Source: Bradyrhizobium sp.
GTDB lineage: Bacteria; Pseudomonadota; Alphaproteobacteria; Rhizobiales; Xanthobacteraceae
Length of the DNA stretch: 39,482 nt
Reading direction: 5' to 3'
Assembly (NCBI RefSeq): GCF_017881085.1
Contig: NZ_JADGRI010000007.1
Coordinates: 1 to 39,482 of the forward strand
The position numbers were made by a program, and so were the translations under genes. This document shows positions 19,799 to 30,166 of the stretch, in pieces. Every line of letters begins with the position of its first letter. The stretch's first letter is position 1. Below the pieces are notes generated by a model that saw nothing but the letters and a program-made list of their open reading frames with translations, was not told the DNA's origin and made no database searches.

Positions 19799-21280
19799 AT
19801 GCGCCGGCTGCTGAAGATCATCCGCAACACCCTGCTGCTCGCGATCGCGGCGATCGTCGTTGTCGCCGGCGTGCTGGCGTTCAACGTGGTCACCCATGGC
19901 TCGCGGCAGCTTCTGGTCGCTTCCGTGCCGCGCGCGGCGGTCGACGAGTCTGGCGCAGCCACGCGGCTGAGCGAGGCGATCCGCTTCCGGACCATTTCGA
20001 GTTTTGACAATCCGGACCAGGACACCGAGGCGCTGCGCGGCCTGCAGGCGCACATCCTGAAGAGTTTTCCGGCCTTTCATGCCGCCGCCAGGCGCGAGCT
20101 CATCGCCGGCTACAGCCTGCTCTACAGCTGGGAAGGCACCGACCCGAAGGCGCTGCCGATCGCGCTGCTCGCGCATCAGGACGTGGTGCCGGTCGCGTCG
20201 GGCACCGAGAAGGACTGGCTTAAGCCGCCCTATGACGGCGTCATCGCCGACGGCTTCATCTGGGGCCGGGGCTCCTGGGACGACAAGGGCAACCTCTATT
20301 CGATCCTGGAGGCCGCCGACGCGATGGCCAGGCAGGGCTTCCGCCCGAAGCGCACCATCTATTTCGCGTTCGGCCATGACGAGGAAGTGGCGGGCACCCG
20401 CGGCGCCAAGGCGATTGCGGCCGCTCTCGCCGCCCGCGGCATCCGGCTCGACTTCGCGATTGATGAGGGGCTCCTGATCGCCGAAGGCCTCATCAAGGGC
20501 CTCGACAAGCCCGCGGCCTTGATCGGCGTCGCCGAGAAGGGCTATGCCACGCTGGTACTGACCGCGCATGCCACGCCCGGCCATTCCTCGATGCCGCCGC
20601 GCGAGACCGCGATCGGCATGATGAGCGCGGCGCTGACCAAACTGGAAGAGCATCGCCTGCCGATGCAGATGAGCGGCGCGGCCGCCGAGATGTTCGACAC
20701 GCTGGCGCCGGAGATGCGCGGCTTCAATCGCGTCGTGCTCTCCAACCTCTGGCTGTTCAAGCCGCTGTTGCTGCGCGAGTTCGAAAAGACCGGTCCCACC
20801 GAGGCGATGGTGCGCACCACCACCGCGCTGACGATCTTCAATGCCGGCGACAAGGACAACGTGCTGCCCGGCAACGCCTCGGCCAGCGTCAACTTCCGGC
20901 TGATGCCGGGCGACAGCCAGGCCAGCGTGATCGACCATGCCCGCCGCACCATCAACGACGACCGCATCACCATCGAGCCGTTTGCCGGCAATGCCGAACC
21001 GACGCCGGTGACGGACATCAATCGGGCCGCCTATCAGACGCTCAACCGCACCATCCGGGAGATTTTTCCCGACGTCGTCGTCGCGCCCGGCCTGATGCTG
21101 GCGGGGACCGATTCGCGGCACTACGTCGGCGTTGCCGACAACATTTTCCGCTTTTCGCCGGTGCGCGCCAACGCCGACGACCTGAAGCGATTCCACGGCA
21201 CCAACGAGCGCCTCAGCATCGACGGCTATGCCGACATGATCCGGTTCTACCGGCGCCTGATCGAAAACGCGGCGGGGTGA
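19799..21280 (+). CDS. M20 family peptidase (PM20D1/CPS-like carboxypeptidase)
   Basis: LLAHQDVVPV, WGRGSWDDKGNLYSILEAAD, AFGHDEEVAGTRGAKAI. Confidence 0.95.
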   Translation: MRRLLKIIRNTLLLAIAAIVVVAGVLAFNVVTHGSRQLLVASVPRAAVDESGAATRLSEAIRFRTISSFDNPDQDTEALRGLQAHILKSFPAFHAAARRELIAGYSLLYSWEGTDPKALPIALLAHQDVVPVASGTEKDWLKPPYDGVIADGFIWGRGSWDDKGNLYSILEAADAMARQGFRPKRTIYFAFGHDEEVAGTRGAKAIAAALAARGIRLDFAIDEGLLIAEGLIKGLDKPAALIGVAEKGYATLVLTAHATPGHSSMPPRETAIGMMSAALTKLEEHRLPMQMSGAAAEMFDTLAPEMRGFNRVVLSNLWLFKPLLLREFEKTGPTEAMVRTTTALTIFNAGDKDNVLPGNASASVNFRLMPGDSQASVIDHARRTINDDRITIEPFAGNAEPTPVTDINRAAYQTLNRTIREIFPDVVVAPGLMLAGTDSRHYVGVADNIFRFSPVRANADDLKRFHGTNERLSIDGYADMIRFYRRLIENAAG

Positions 21281-21289
21281 CGGCCTTCT

Positions 21290-22174
21290 TCACACGGCCG
21301 GCTTCGGCAATCCGTGAATCGCGCAAGCCGCGCGCAGGGTGTTGACCAGGAGGCACGCCACCGTCATCTGGCCGACGCCGCCAGGCACCGGCGTGATGGC
21401 GCCGGCGACGTTTTGCGCCTCGGCGAAGGCGACGTCGCCGACCAGCCGGTCCTTGCCGCCGGCGCCGGGCATCCGGTTGATGCCGACGTCGATCACGGTG
21501 GCGCCGGGCTTGATCCAGTCGCCGCGCACCATTTCCGGTCGGCCTACGGCGGCGTAGACCAGATCGGCGCGGGCGCAGAGTTCTCTGAGGTCGCGCGAGC
21601 GCGAATGCGCGATCGTCACCGTGGCGTTTTCGTTCAGCAGCAACTGCACCAGCGGACGGCCGACCAGATTGGAGCGGCCGATCACGATGGCGTTCATGCC
21701 TTCCAGCGAGGCGTGCACGCTCTTGGTCAGAATGATGCAGCCGAGCGGCGTGCAGGGCGACAGCGCGTTGAAACCGCCCGCAAGCCGTCCGGCATTGTTC
21801 GGATGCAGCCCGTCGACATCCTTGGCGGGATCGAGGGCGTTGATGATGGTTTCGGTATGCAGCGATTTCGGCAGCGGCAATTGCACCAGGATGCCGTGCA
21901 CGGCGGGATCGCGATTGAGCTTGGCAATCAGCGCCAGCAAATCGTCCTGCGCGACATCGGCGGAAAGCACGTGCTCGAACGACGCCATGCCCGCGGCCTG
22001 GGTCTGCTTGTGCTTGCTGCGGACATAGACCTGGCTGGCGGGATCGCTGCCGACCAACACCACCGCGAGCCCAGGCGTCAGCCCGTTTTCGCGTTTGATG
22101 CGCGCGACCTCGTCGGCAACGCGGGCGCGAAGCTCCGCGGCAATGACCTTTCCATCGATGATCCGGGCCGTCAT
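21290..22174 (-). CDS. folD: Bifunctional methylenetetrahydrofolate dehydrogenase/cyclohydrolase FolD
   Basis: [67 protein letters not shown]. Confidence 0.98.
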   Translation of the reverse strand: MTARIIDGKVIAAELRARVADEVARIKRENGLTPGLAVVLVGSDPASQVYVRSKHKQTQAAGMASFEHVLSADVAQDDLLALIAKLNRDPAVHGILVQLPLPKSLHTETIINALDPAKDVDGLHPNNAGRLAGGFNALSPCTPLGCIILTKSVHASLEGMNAIVIGRSNLVGRPLVQLLLNENATVTIAHSRSRDLRELCARADLVYAAVGRPEMVRGDWIKPGATVIDVGINRMPGAGGKDRLVGDVAFAEAQNVAGAITPVPGGVGQMTVACLLVNTLRAACAIHGLPKPAV

Positions 22175-22515
22175 TTCTGTCCTTTGTCTTCAGATGAGTC
22201 CGGCTTTGCCGCGATGAGCTTTCGCAAGGCGTCGCCGAGCTTTGCCGGGTCGCCGTCCACGGCAATCTGTTTCAGGCGTGAGGTCGCGCCGGAGAGAATC
22301 CGCACTTTCGCCTTGGGTACCCCGAGCGCCTTCGCCATCAGCTCGGTCACCGCGCGGTTGGCCTCGCCGCCATCGGCGATGGCCCGAACCCGCACCTTGA
22401 CCACGACGCGGCCGTCCGCGAGCGTCTCAAGCCCGTCGATGTCGTCACGACCGCCGCGTGGCGTCACCCGGAGCGCCACGCTCACGCCTTGGGTGGAGTA
22501 GCGCCAGGGATCCAT
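22171..22515 (-). CDS. DUF167 (YggU) family protein
   Basis: [17 protein letters not shown]...[44 protein letters not shown]; 4-bp overlap with folD. Confidence 0.93.
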   Translation of the reverse strand: MDPWRYSTQGVSVALRVTPRGGRDDIDGLETLADGRVVVKVRVRAIADGGEANRAVTELMAKALGVPKAKVRILSGATSRLKQIAVDGDPAKLGDALRKLIAAKPDSSEDKGQK

Positions 22516-22543
22516 GAGGCGTCCATCAGGCGTTCGCCCGCGG

Positions 22544-22834
22544 TCAGAATACGCTGGGATAGATGTAGTACGTGATCACCCGCTGGATGAACATGATGAT
22601 CAGGATCAGGATGATCGGCGAGATATCGAGCCCGCCGAGATTCGGCATGATGGAGCGGATCGGCGCCAGCAGCGGTTCGGTGATCCGGTACAGGAATTCC
22701 GCCACCGCCGACACGAACGCGTTGCGCGTGTTCACGACATTGAAGGCGATCAGCCAGGACAGGATGGCGGAGGCAATCAGCAGCCAGACATAAAGGTCCA
22801 GAACGATAAGAACGATGTCGAGAACGGCACGCAT
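22544..22834 (-). CDS. YggT family membrane protein
   Basis: Two hydrophobic segments; [41 protein letters not shown]. Confidence 0.95.
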   Translation of the reverse strand: MRAVLDIVLIVLDLYVWLLIASAILSWLIAFNVVNTRNAFVSAVAEFLYRITEPLLAPIRSIMPNLGGLDISPIILILIIMFIQRVITYYIYPSVF

Positions 22835-22953
22835 GGGCAGGCTTTACTCGCGGTTCGGTCGCGGATTCGACTTCTTGCTAGATATCGGTTCCACCCCCCG
22901 CAAACAAGGGAAGTTCCGGGCAAATAAAGCCGAAAACGGCGATTTCGCCGTTC

Positions 22954-22982
22954 TTGACTTGACCTTGGCGCGGATTGTAAAT
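22954..22982 (+). promoter_or_regulatory. Candidate promoter for tRNA-Ala
   Basis: TTGACT - 17 bp - GTAAAT, 40 bp upstream of the mature tRNA 5' end. Confidence 0.4.
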
Positions 22983-23022
22983 GGCGCCAATCGCTGGCCG
23001 ACTCTCACGAGGCGGTCACGAT

Positions 23023-23097
<75 letters not shown>

Positions 23098-23098
<1 letters not shown>

Positions 23099-23168
23099 GC
23101 CTTCGTTTGCTTCGCAAGCTACGACTCGGCAAGCCACACCGTGCCGTAGCGAAGCAAGCCAAGGCTGC
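23098..23168. repeat. Inverted repeat immediately 3' of tRNA-Ala
   Basis: AGCCTTCGTTTGCTTCGCAAGCTACG ... CGTAGCGAAGCAAGCCAAGGCT imperfect arms. Confidence 0.55.
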
Positions 23169-23219
23169 CGCGGCGTGGCCCGCAGGGCGAAGCCGGGCCT
23201 CTGCAAGCCCCGCGCCCCC

Positions 23220-24065
23220 TCACTTCCCCGTAAACCTCGGCGGCCGTTTCTCCATGAAACTTGCCACGCCTTCGCGGAAATCGCTGCCGCGCAGCGCCAC
23301 CACCATTTCCCGGTTGGCGTCGATGGTCGCTTCGGCGAGCGTCTGGAACGGCACGTCGTAGAGCTGCCGCTTGATCACCGCGATCGCGCTCGGCGAGACG
23401 AAATCGGCCAGATCGCGCGCGTAGGCATAGGTCTGCTCGCGCAGTTGTTCGGGCGGGTACAGCCGATTGACCAGACCGATGCGCAGCGCCTCTTCGCTGG
23501 ACACCCGGCGCGCCGACATCAGCAAGTCCATCGCATTGGCATGGCCGACGATGCGCGGCAGCATCCAGCTGATGCCGTGCTCGGCGATCAGCCCGCGCCG
23601 CGAGAACGCGGTGGTGAAAACCGTATTGTCGGCGGCGAAGCGCAGGTCGCAATACAGCGCGTGCACGAGCCCGATGCCCGCGGTGGCGCCGTTCAGCATT
23701 CCGATGACGGGCTTGGGAATCGACGGATAGTAGGCATAGCGCGCCTGCCAGTCGGGCCTGCGGTTCATGTCGAACGGCGGCAGGCTCGTGGCGCGCCTGA
23801 TGTCGTCGGGATCGAGGCCCTTCAGCGCGTCCATGTCGGCGCCGGCGCAGAACGCGCGCCCTGCTCCCGTGAGCACGATGACGCGGACATCGTCGGCGGT
23901 GGCGGCGGTCTCCATGGCGTGGCGAACGTCGCGCTCCATGATTGGCGTCCACGCATTCATGCGGTCCGGCCGGTTGAGCGTGATGGTCGCGACCTTCTCG
24001 CTCACGTCGTACAGAATATGCTGATAGGTCACCCGCGCTCTCCCTGTGCTTGTCGTCTTTTTCAA
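23220..24065 (-). CDS. Enoyl-CoA hydratase/isomerase family protein
   Basis: ATITLNRPDRMNAWTPIM, VLTGAGRAFCAGADM, PVIGMLNGATAGIGLVHALYCDLRFAAD; true start may be an internal GTG near 24032. Confidence 0.94.
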   Translation of the reverse strand: MKKTTSTGRARVTYQHILYDVSEKVATITLNRPDRMNAWTPIMERDVRHAMETAATADDVRVIVLTGAGRAFCAGADMDALKGLDPDDIRRATSLPPFDMNRRPDWQARYAYYPSIPKPVIGMLNGATAGIGLVHALYCDLRFAADNTVFTTAFSRRGLIAEHGISWMLPRIVGHANAMDLLMSARRVSSEEALRIGLVNRLYPPEQLREQTYAYARDLADFVSPSAIAVIKRQLYDVPFQTLAEATIDANREMVVALRGSDFREGVASFMEKRPPRFTGK

Positions 24066-24090
24066 CGACGTCTTGTTGTTGATTGCTGTT

Positions 24091-24600
24091 TCATACGCGC
24101 CGCCTGGCGCGTGCCCCGGCTGGTCGCGCCAGATAGGCCACCGTTTCCGGCCGTTCCTTCAGCCAGCCGCTCCAGCGCATGAACACCTTTGTCATGCGCT
24201 CCGGCTCGACCCCGAGCTGAGCCATCGCGACCCCGCCGTTAACGGATTCACGGTATTCGGCGATCAGACCGTCGCGGACGATGAAGCGGCTCATGCCGTC
24301 GATCACGACGGGCTTTCCCTGAAATTGCGGGATCTTCGACGTGAAGCTCGACAGCGACCACGCATATCCCATTTCGCCGTCGAACACGGGATCAAACATT
24401 TCCCAGCGATAGTCGGCGGCGTCCCGGTGAAACAGATCCTGCATCATATGCGCGATGCCGCCGCGGCCTTTATGCGGACCGTAGATATAGTCGTGGTAGA
24501 TGGCGTCTTCGGTGAAGTGGTTGGCGAAACGCGCGCCGTTTCCGGATTCCGCCGACAGCGTGAAGTCGTCCAACAGCTGCGCGAACTCGCTGCCCGTCAT
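24091..24600 (-). CDS. SnoaL/NTF2-like family protein
   Basis: FAQLLDDFTLSAESGNGARFANHFTEDAIYHDYIYGPHKGRGGIAHMMQDLFH; start MTGSEFAQ at 24600. Confidence 0.85.
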   Translation of the reverse strand: MTGSEFAQLLDDFTLSAESGNGARFANHFTEDAIYHDYIYGPHKGRGGIAHMMQDLFHRDAADYRWEMFDPVFDGEMGYAWSLSSFTSKIPQFQGKPVVIDGMSRFIVRDGLIAEYRESVNGGVAMAQLGVEPERMTKVFMRWSGWLKERPETVAYLARPAGARARRRV

Positions 24601-24680
24601 GTCGCCTCCCGCGTCGCTTGCTGATATGCCGCAAGCTTGTTGGGCCGACACTATCATATTTGCGGAAATGGAAAGGTGGG

Positions 24681-25496
24681 CTATTCCGCGGCTTCCGACA
24701 TCGCCGACAGCGGCGCTCTGGCGAGCCAGCCATCGATGAATTGCTTCAGCCAGGCGCGCTCGGTCACGTCATGTACCGCACGATCCGCGAAGTGATGATG
24801 GCGTGGCCGCGCGCCCGGCAATTCGAGGCGGGCATGGCCGCGCGTGGTCCAGCGATGCATCATCGCGTAGGTGACGTCGGGGTGGAACTGGAAGCCGAAC
24901 GCATGGTCCAGCTGGAACGCCTCGACTGGAAAATCGCTTCCTTCCGCCAGCAATTCAGCGCCGTGGGGAAGTTCAAATCCCTCGCGGTGCCAGTGGTAGA
25001 CATGATCCGGCCAATTCGGACAGATCTTCAGCCCCGCGGGCGTGGGGCGGATCGGGTAATATCCGATCTGCGCGCGGCCTTCGGGGTGCGGCGCCACCCG
25101 CGCGCCGAGCTGCATCGCGAGCATCTGCGCGCCCAGGCAAATCCCCAGGAACGGCCGCCGCTCCTGGAGCGGCACCTCAATCCAGTCGATCTCCTGGCGG
25201 ACGTAATCATCCGGATCGTTGGCGCTCATCGGGCCGCCGAAAATGACAGCGCCGGCATGACCTTCCAGCGTTTCCGGAAGCAGGTCGCCGAACCGGGGAC
25301 GCCTGATATCGAGGGGATGCCCAACCGCCCGCAGCACATTGCCGACGCGGCCCGGCGTCGAGGTTTCCTGGTGCAGGATGATCAGAACCGGCAGCAACGG
25401 CCCGGCGGAGGAAGGCGCGGCAGAAACCGTTCGCACTCTATCGGGAAGATGCAGCACGTTTTCGGCGTCAGATTTGATCGAATGGCACGACATCAA
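24681..25496 (-). CDS. Class I glutamine amidotransferase family protein
   Basis: GAVIFGGPMSANDPDDYVRQEIDWI, PFLGICLGAQMLAMQLGARV, FGFQFHPDVT; Cys/His catalytic motifs. Confidence 0.93.
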   Translation of the reverse strand: MMSCHSIKSDAENVLHLPDRVRTVSAAPSSAGPLLPVLIILHQETSTPGRVGNVLRAVGHPLDIRRPRFGDLLPETLEGHAGAVIFGGPMSANDPDDYVRQEIDWIEVPLQERRPFLGICLGAQMLAMQLGARVAPHPEGRAQIGYYPIRPTPAGLKICPNWPDHVYHWHREGFELPHGAELLAEGSDFPVEAFQLDHAFGFQFHPDVTYAMMHRWTTRGHARLELPGARPRHHHFADRAVHDVTERAWLKQFIDGWLARAPLSAMSEAAE

Positions 25497-25623
25497 TTGA
25501 TCTTCGCTTTCCCGCCTATCAAGCCAGAATCGCCCTTAATGCATCCTTAATTCCGTGGGGCGGTCGCAGAAATTGACATGCAGGTTCAAGCAAATTGCGG
25601 GCCAAGGAAAGGAGATGGACGCC

Positions 25624-26409
25624 TTACCGTCGCTTCCTGAGCTGGAACCTGCCAACCGCCGCGAGGATGAACCCGCGCGGAAACAGCCGGAGCAGGAACG
25701 GCAGGACCTTGATGCCGACGCCGGGCAGCACCGCGCGCTTGTTGGCCATTAGCCCGCGATACCCTGCCTTTGCGACATTAGCCGGGGAGACGTTCAGGAT
25801 CGCGGAGTCAAATCCGGGTTCAAACCCCGCCCGCTCCTGAAATTCCGACGGCACCGGCCCCGGACATAGCGCGGTCACCCGCACGCCGCGCGGGGCGAGT
25901 TCGCGGCGCATCGCCTCGCTGAACGAGAGAACATAGGCCTTGGAGGCGTAATAGACCGCCATTCCCGGTCCGGGCAGGAAGCTGGCGATCGAAGCGACGT
26001 TGAGGATGCCGCCGCGGTGCCGGATCAGCTGATCGGAAAACCGCAGCGACAATTCGGTCATGGCGCGGATGTTGACGGCGATCATGCCAAGCTGCGCCGC
26101 GCGATCCAGCTCGATCGCATGACCGAACAAGCCAAAGCCTGCATTGTTGACGACGTATTCGATCTCCACCCCTTCGGCGGTCAATGCCGCCGCGATCCGA
26201 TCGCCGGCATCGGGCTGTTCGAGATCGCACACGATCACGATCGGCGCAGCAGCGCCGCCGGCAGCGGCGATTTCGTCCGCCAGCGCCGTCAGTCGATCCG
26301 CGCGCCGCGCCACCAGAGCCAGGCGATGGCCTTTTGATGCGAAAACGCGCGCCAGTTCGGTGCCTATCCCCGCCGAGGCACCGGTAATTAGCGTTACACG
26401 CTCGGTCAC
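25624..26409 (-). CDS. SDR family NAD(P)-dependent oxidoreductase
   Basis: VTLITGASAGIGTELARVFASKGHRLALVARR, VNNAGFGLFG, YYASKAYVLSFSEAM. Confidence 0.95.
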   Translation of the reverse strand: MTERVTLITGASAGIGTELARVFASKGHRLALVARRADRLTALADEIAAAGGAAAPIVIVCDLEQPDAGDRIAAALTAEGVEIEYVVNNAGFGLFGHAIELDRAAQLGMIAVNIRAMTELSLRFSDQLIRHRGGILNVASIASFLPGPGMAVYYASKAYVLSFSEAMRRELAPRGVRVTALCPGPVPSEFQERAGFEPGFDSAILNVSPANVAKAGYRGLMANKRAVLPGVGIKVLPFLLRLFPRGFILAAVGRFQLRKRR

Positions 26410-26679
26410 GATTCAATGCTCTTAAAATTATTGCAGGATAGGCGGCTAACGCATTCGAGAAAGCATACGCCTTAGGTGGGATGCAAGCCACCCGCAAGCA
26501 TGGCGGCGCGCTCAGACGCACAATGCTACCGCGTTAAATCAAGACATTTCGGGGCTAATCGCATCGGCGATTGGTCAATTGACATAGACATTAAAATTTC
26601 GTCATGTCCGGCAACGCACACGCCAAGGGGCGCGAAGCCCAGGCCCCGCAGCGTGGCACATTGCCGCGCCGCGATATTT

Positions 26680-27159
26680 TCAGCTGCCCGCGGTCGCCGC
26701 TGCCTGCCGGGCGGCCACGCTATGCTTGAGATCGATCCGGTCGCGCGCGGATACGCCCAAGAGATCAGCCGCGCGCCACACCACATTGTCCTCGAACTCG
26801 CTGACCTGACCGTCGGCATAGACCAGCTCCCACATCATCTCGACGATGCGGAGCCTGCCGGCCTCGTCCACCGAACGCATGATGACGCTGGTGAAATGAT
26901 AGAGATCGACTGCCTCGCCCTCGACCAGCGTCGCGGACGCGATCAACTGATCCGCCTTGCCGGGATCAAGTCCGAAGCGGCTTTCGATCATGCTGTGAAG
27001 TTTGCGCTTTTCCGCGGCCGACGGTTCGCCGTCAAGCGAAATGACGTGAATCAACAGCGCGGTCGCCGCCAGACGATAACCGGTATCGTCAAACGATTGC
27101 TGCCCACGCGCGGTTGGCGAAACAACATCGGCAATGAATTGGCGAAGTCCGTCCAGCAT
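26680..27159 (-). CDS. TerB-like family protein
   Basis: LAATALLIHVISLDGEPSAAEKRKLHSMIESRFGL...EMMWELVYADGQVSEFEDNVVWRAADLLGV; likely start MLDGLRQF at 27159. Confidence 0.9.
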   Translation of the reverse strand: MLDGLRQFIADVVSPTARGQQSFDDTGYRLAATALLIHVISLDGEPSAAEKRKLHSMIESRFGLDPGKADQLIASATLVEGEAVDLYHFTSVIMRSVDEAGRLRIVEMMWELVYADGQVSEFEDNVVWRAADLLGVSARDRIDLKHSVAARQAAATAGS

Positions 27160-27272
27160 TTTTCCTACCGAAATCCCGCGAAGTCCGTTGGTTGCTATGG
27201 CCGATATATGGGCCGGAAAGCCAACCCGCGCAATCCACGCGGTTTCGGCGCCCGCATTACGTTTCGGCAATC

Positions 27273-28682
27273 TCAGGGGATTTCGTAGACCACGATCTTG
27301 TCGGCAATGCCGCGCAGCGCCGCCTGCTTCTGGATCGGCTTGATCGCCTCCCGATCCAGGATCGCGGCGACCGCCGGGGCCTCGATCACCGGGCCGGTGA
27401 TGTGGATCGCCTGCGAGGTCGAAAGGCCCTGCACCCGGGCTGCGATGTTGACTGTCTGGCCGAAATAGTCCTGGCGCTCGTTGAGCATCACGGCGAGGCA
27501 GGGGCCTTCATGAATGCCGATCTTGACCACCAGATCGTCGGTGCCGCGCTCGGCGTTGAGCGCATCCATGGCGGCGCGCATCCGCAAACCCGCCGCGATC
27601 GCATGTTCGGGCCGGATGAAGGTCGCCATCACGGCGTCGCCAATGGTCTTCACCACGGCGCCTTTCTCCGAAGAGATGATCTCAAGCAGCGCATGGAAAT
27701 GCGCGCGCACCAGATCGAAGGCGGCGAGATCGCCGACCCGCTCGTACAGCGCGGTGGACCCCTTGAGGTCGGTGAACAGGAACGTCAGCGACGTGATCTT
27801 GAGCCGCTGATCGATGTTGAGGTTGTCGGCCTTGAAGACGTCGCGGAAGGTCTGGTTGGTCAGCATCCGCTTGGCGGTGAGGAACGGCTTGCGCTTGCCT
27901 ATCAGATGATGGAGCGCTTCGGCCGCGACGAACACCGACGGCAGCACCCGCACGCCGGCCTGATTGTCGAGCGACAGCCGCAGCGGGCCCGGGCGCAGCG
28001 TCATGGTTCCGGTCGGCGCCTGTAGCCTGTTGTAGATCAGCGACAGCTGCTGACGCTCCTTGGTCGGCTCGCCCTGCACGTCGATGAATTGCGCGGCGTG
28101 CGTCACCGGCTCGAATACGATGATGAAATCCGGCGGCAATTGCAACGACATCGTCGCCTTCTCGCCCGCCGGCAGTTCGAGCGCGTCCAGCACGACGTCA
28201 TTGGAGAGTGCCGCGAACGATTCCTCGTTGAAATCGACGCCCGAACTCCAGAACACTTGCTTGAAGTATTCCCAGAGCGGCAGCGTATTGGGATCATGCG
28301 CCGCGATGCGGCGGACCCGCGGACTGACCGTGAAGGCGACTTCGACCTGTTCGTCGACGGACGCTTCGTAACCGCAGGCGCACAGCCCGCAATGATAGTC
28401 GTCGTGACGCAGCGATTTCAACGTGGAGTGGGCGTCCAGCACGCCGCCGCAGCCGGGGCACAGCACGTTCCAGGTGAGGTCGAACAGCCCGAGCCGGGAC
28501 GCATGCAGAAAGCCGGAAATCACCCGCTCTTCGTCGAGCCCGGTCCGCGTCGAAAAATCCAGCAGATTGATGCGGTTGAGCTCGTGGTCCTGGCCATTTT
28601 CGATCAGCTCGCGGATGGCGTCGGCCACCGCCGGGTCGGCGGTCTGTTTCAGTACCGAAAACTGCGCCTGGGTTTCACTCAT
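27273..28682 (-). CDS. Class III adenylate/guanylate cyclase with N-terminal regulatory region and Cys cluster (DUF5939-type architecture)
   Basis: LTFLFTDLKGSTALYERVGDLAAFDLVRAHF...VKTIGDAVMATF...VKIGIHEGPCLAVMLNERQDYFGQTVNIAARVQ; CPGC...CGLCAC cluster. Confidence 0.92.
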   Translation of the reverse strand: MSETQAQFSVLKQTADPAVADAIRELIENGQDHELNRINLLDFSTRTGLDEERVISGFLHASRLGLFDLTWNVLCPGCGGVLDAHSTLKSLRHDDYHCGLCACGYEASVDEQVEVAFTVSPRVRRIAAHDPNTLPLWEYFKQVFWSSGVDFNEESFAALSNDVVLDALELPAGEKATMSLQLPPDFIIVFEPVTHAAQFIDVQGEPTKERQQLSLIYNRLQAPTGTMTLRPGPLRLSLDNQAGVRVLPSVFVAAEALHHLIGKRKPFLTAKRMLTNQTFRDVFKADNLNIDQRLKITSLTFLFTDLKGSTALYERVGDLAAFDLVRAHFHALLEIISSEKGAVVKTIGDAVMATFIRPEHAIAAGLRMRAAMDALNAERGTDDLVVKIGIHEGPCLAVMLNERQDYFGQTVNIAARVQGLSTSQAIHITGPVIEAPAVAAILDREAIKPIQKQAALRGIADKIVVYEIP

Positions 28683-28729
28683 GAGTCGAACCTAAGGCAG
28701 ATTGCCGTAACGTCCAAGCAATGCCTTCG

Positions 28730-30133
28730 TCACCGGCGTATGATGCGGAACATCGGGGAGCGATCCGGCTGCGTCGTCACCACGCCGATCGGCATCACCG
28801 GCGTCTTGTCGAGCAGTTCGACCCGGAACGCAGCCATGATCCTGGCCAGCGCCAGCGTTGCTTCCACCAGCGCGAAATGCGCGCCGATGCAGATCCGCGC
28901 GCCGACGCCGAACGGCAGATAGGCGAAGCGGTCGGGAGGCGGTGCAGGCGGCATGAAGCGCTGCGGAATGAACGCGTTCGGATCGCGCCAGAGCTTTTCG
29001 TGCCGGTGCAGCAGCCACGGCGCGATCAGGATGACGTCCTTGGGTTCGACGGGCAGTCCCGCCACGGTGTCCGCCCCAGAGGCGGCGCGTGCGATCAGGA
29101 AGGCCGGCGGATAAAGCCGCATCGTCTCGTCGATCACCGCGCGGGTGAACTTCAGCCTTTCGACGTCGGAGCGGCCGGTTGCGTCGATACTATTCACCTC
29201 GGCGGCCAATTCATCCTGTGTCGCCGGATCGAGCGCTAACAAATACAGCGCCCAGAACAGCGCGGTCGCTGTGGTCTCGTGGCCGGCGAGGATCATGGTC
29301 GCCACTTCATCGCCGAGTTGCTCGTCAGTGAAGGCATTGCCGGTCTCGGGATCGCACGCCGCTCCCATCAGATCGAACAGGTCGCGCGGCGGCGCGTCCG
29401 CTTTCTTGCCGGCCGCGCGCCGTTCCGCCATCAGCATCGCAACGAACCTGGTCCACCGTTTGCGGAAGCGCGCGCGTGAGAAGTCCTGCGGGGTAGGCCA
29501 GGACAGCGGCAACAGCAGGTCGAGGAAATGTGGTCTCGCCAGCCGCGCACCGTACTCCATGACGAAGTCGCGCAGTGCCGCACCGTGCCGATCCATCCCG
29601 AACGAAAACATCGTGCGCCCGGCGATCTCGAGCGTCATCCGCTGCATGATCTCGCGCAGATCGACCGGCTGACCGACATTGGTCGTGAGCTTGGCAATGG
29701 TTTCCTCGGTCACCGCGATCATGTGCGGAACCAGCATCGACACCGCGCGCGGCGTGAACGCCGGCGCGAGTGTGCGCCGCTGATGCTTCCAGGCCTTGCC
29801 TTCGGCGATCAGCAAACCTTCGCCAAGCATCGGGCGCAACACCCGGATGCCGACCGGCGTCCGGGTATAATTCTCGTAGTTGTCGACGAGCACATGCCTG
29901 ATGGCATCGGGCGTGTTGAGGATAAAGCTGCTTCGCCCGAAAAAGCGGCCTTGGACGATATCGTCCTCGTAGGCGCGGCGGCCCCAGGTGTTGATCGGAC
30001 TCTCGCGCATCGCCGACATCCGCCCGAACGCGGTCATATTGTCCGGCGCGCGGGGCGGGCAGGGCGGCACCAACGGCCGGCGGGTGGCCGGCGCGTCCAG
30101 GGCTTCCACTCCCAAGGCTTCGGCTATGCTCAC
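28730..30133 (-). CDS. Cytochrome P450
   Basis: I-helix AGHETTATALFWALYLLA, ExxR (DETMRLYPP), heme motif FGVGARICIGAHFAL. Confidence 0.97.
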   Translation of the reverse strand: MSIAEALGVEALDAPATRRPLVPPCPPRAPDNMTAFGRMSAMRESPINTWGRRAYEDDIVQGRFFGRSSFILNTPDAIRHVLVDNYENYTRTPVGIRVLRPMLGEGLLIAEGKAWKHQRRTLAPAFTPRAVSMLVPHMIAVTEETIAKLTTNVGQPVDLREIMQRMTLEIAGRTMFSFGMDRHGAALRDFVMEYGARLARPHFLDLLLPLSWPTPQDFSRARFRKRWTRFVAMLMAERRAAGKKADAPPRDLFDLMGAACDPETGNAFTDEQLGDEVATMILAGHETTATALFWALYLLALDPATQDELAAEVNSIDATGRSDVERLKFTRAVIDETMRLYPPAFLIARAASGADTVAGLPVEPKDVILIAPWLLHRHEKLWRDPNAFIPQRFMPPAPPPDRFAYLPFGVGARICIGAHFALVEATLALARIMAAFRVELLDKTPVMPIGVVTTQPDRSPMFRIIRR

Positions 30134-30166
30134 AGGCAGCCTCGCGAAAGATGACGATGACAGTAG

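Noticed and set aside
19688-21196. 502-aa minus-strand ORF antisense to M20 peptidase
   Set aside because: Antisense artefact; starts and ends inside the peptidase/REP region.
26410-26679. Lower-GC 270-bp intergenic gap between SDR and TerB-like genes
   Set aside because: No clear hairpin, promoter pair or ORF; not enough to support a feature.
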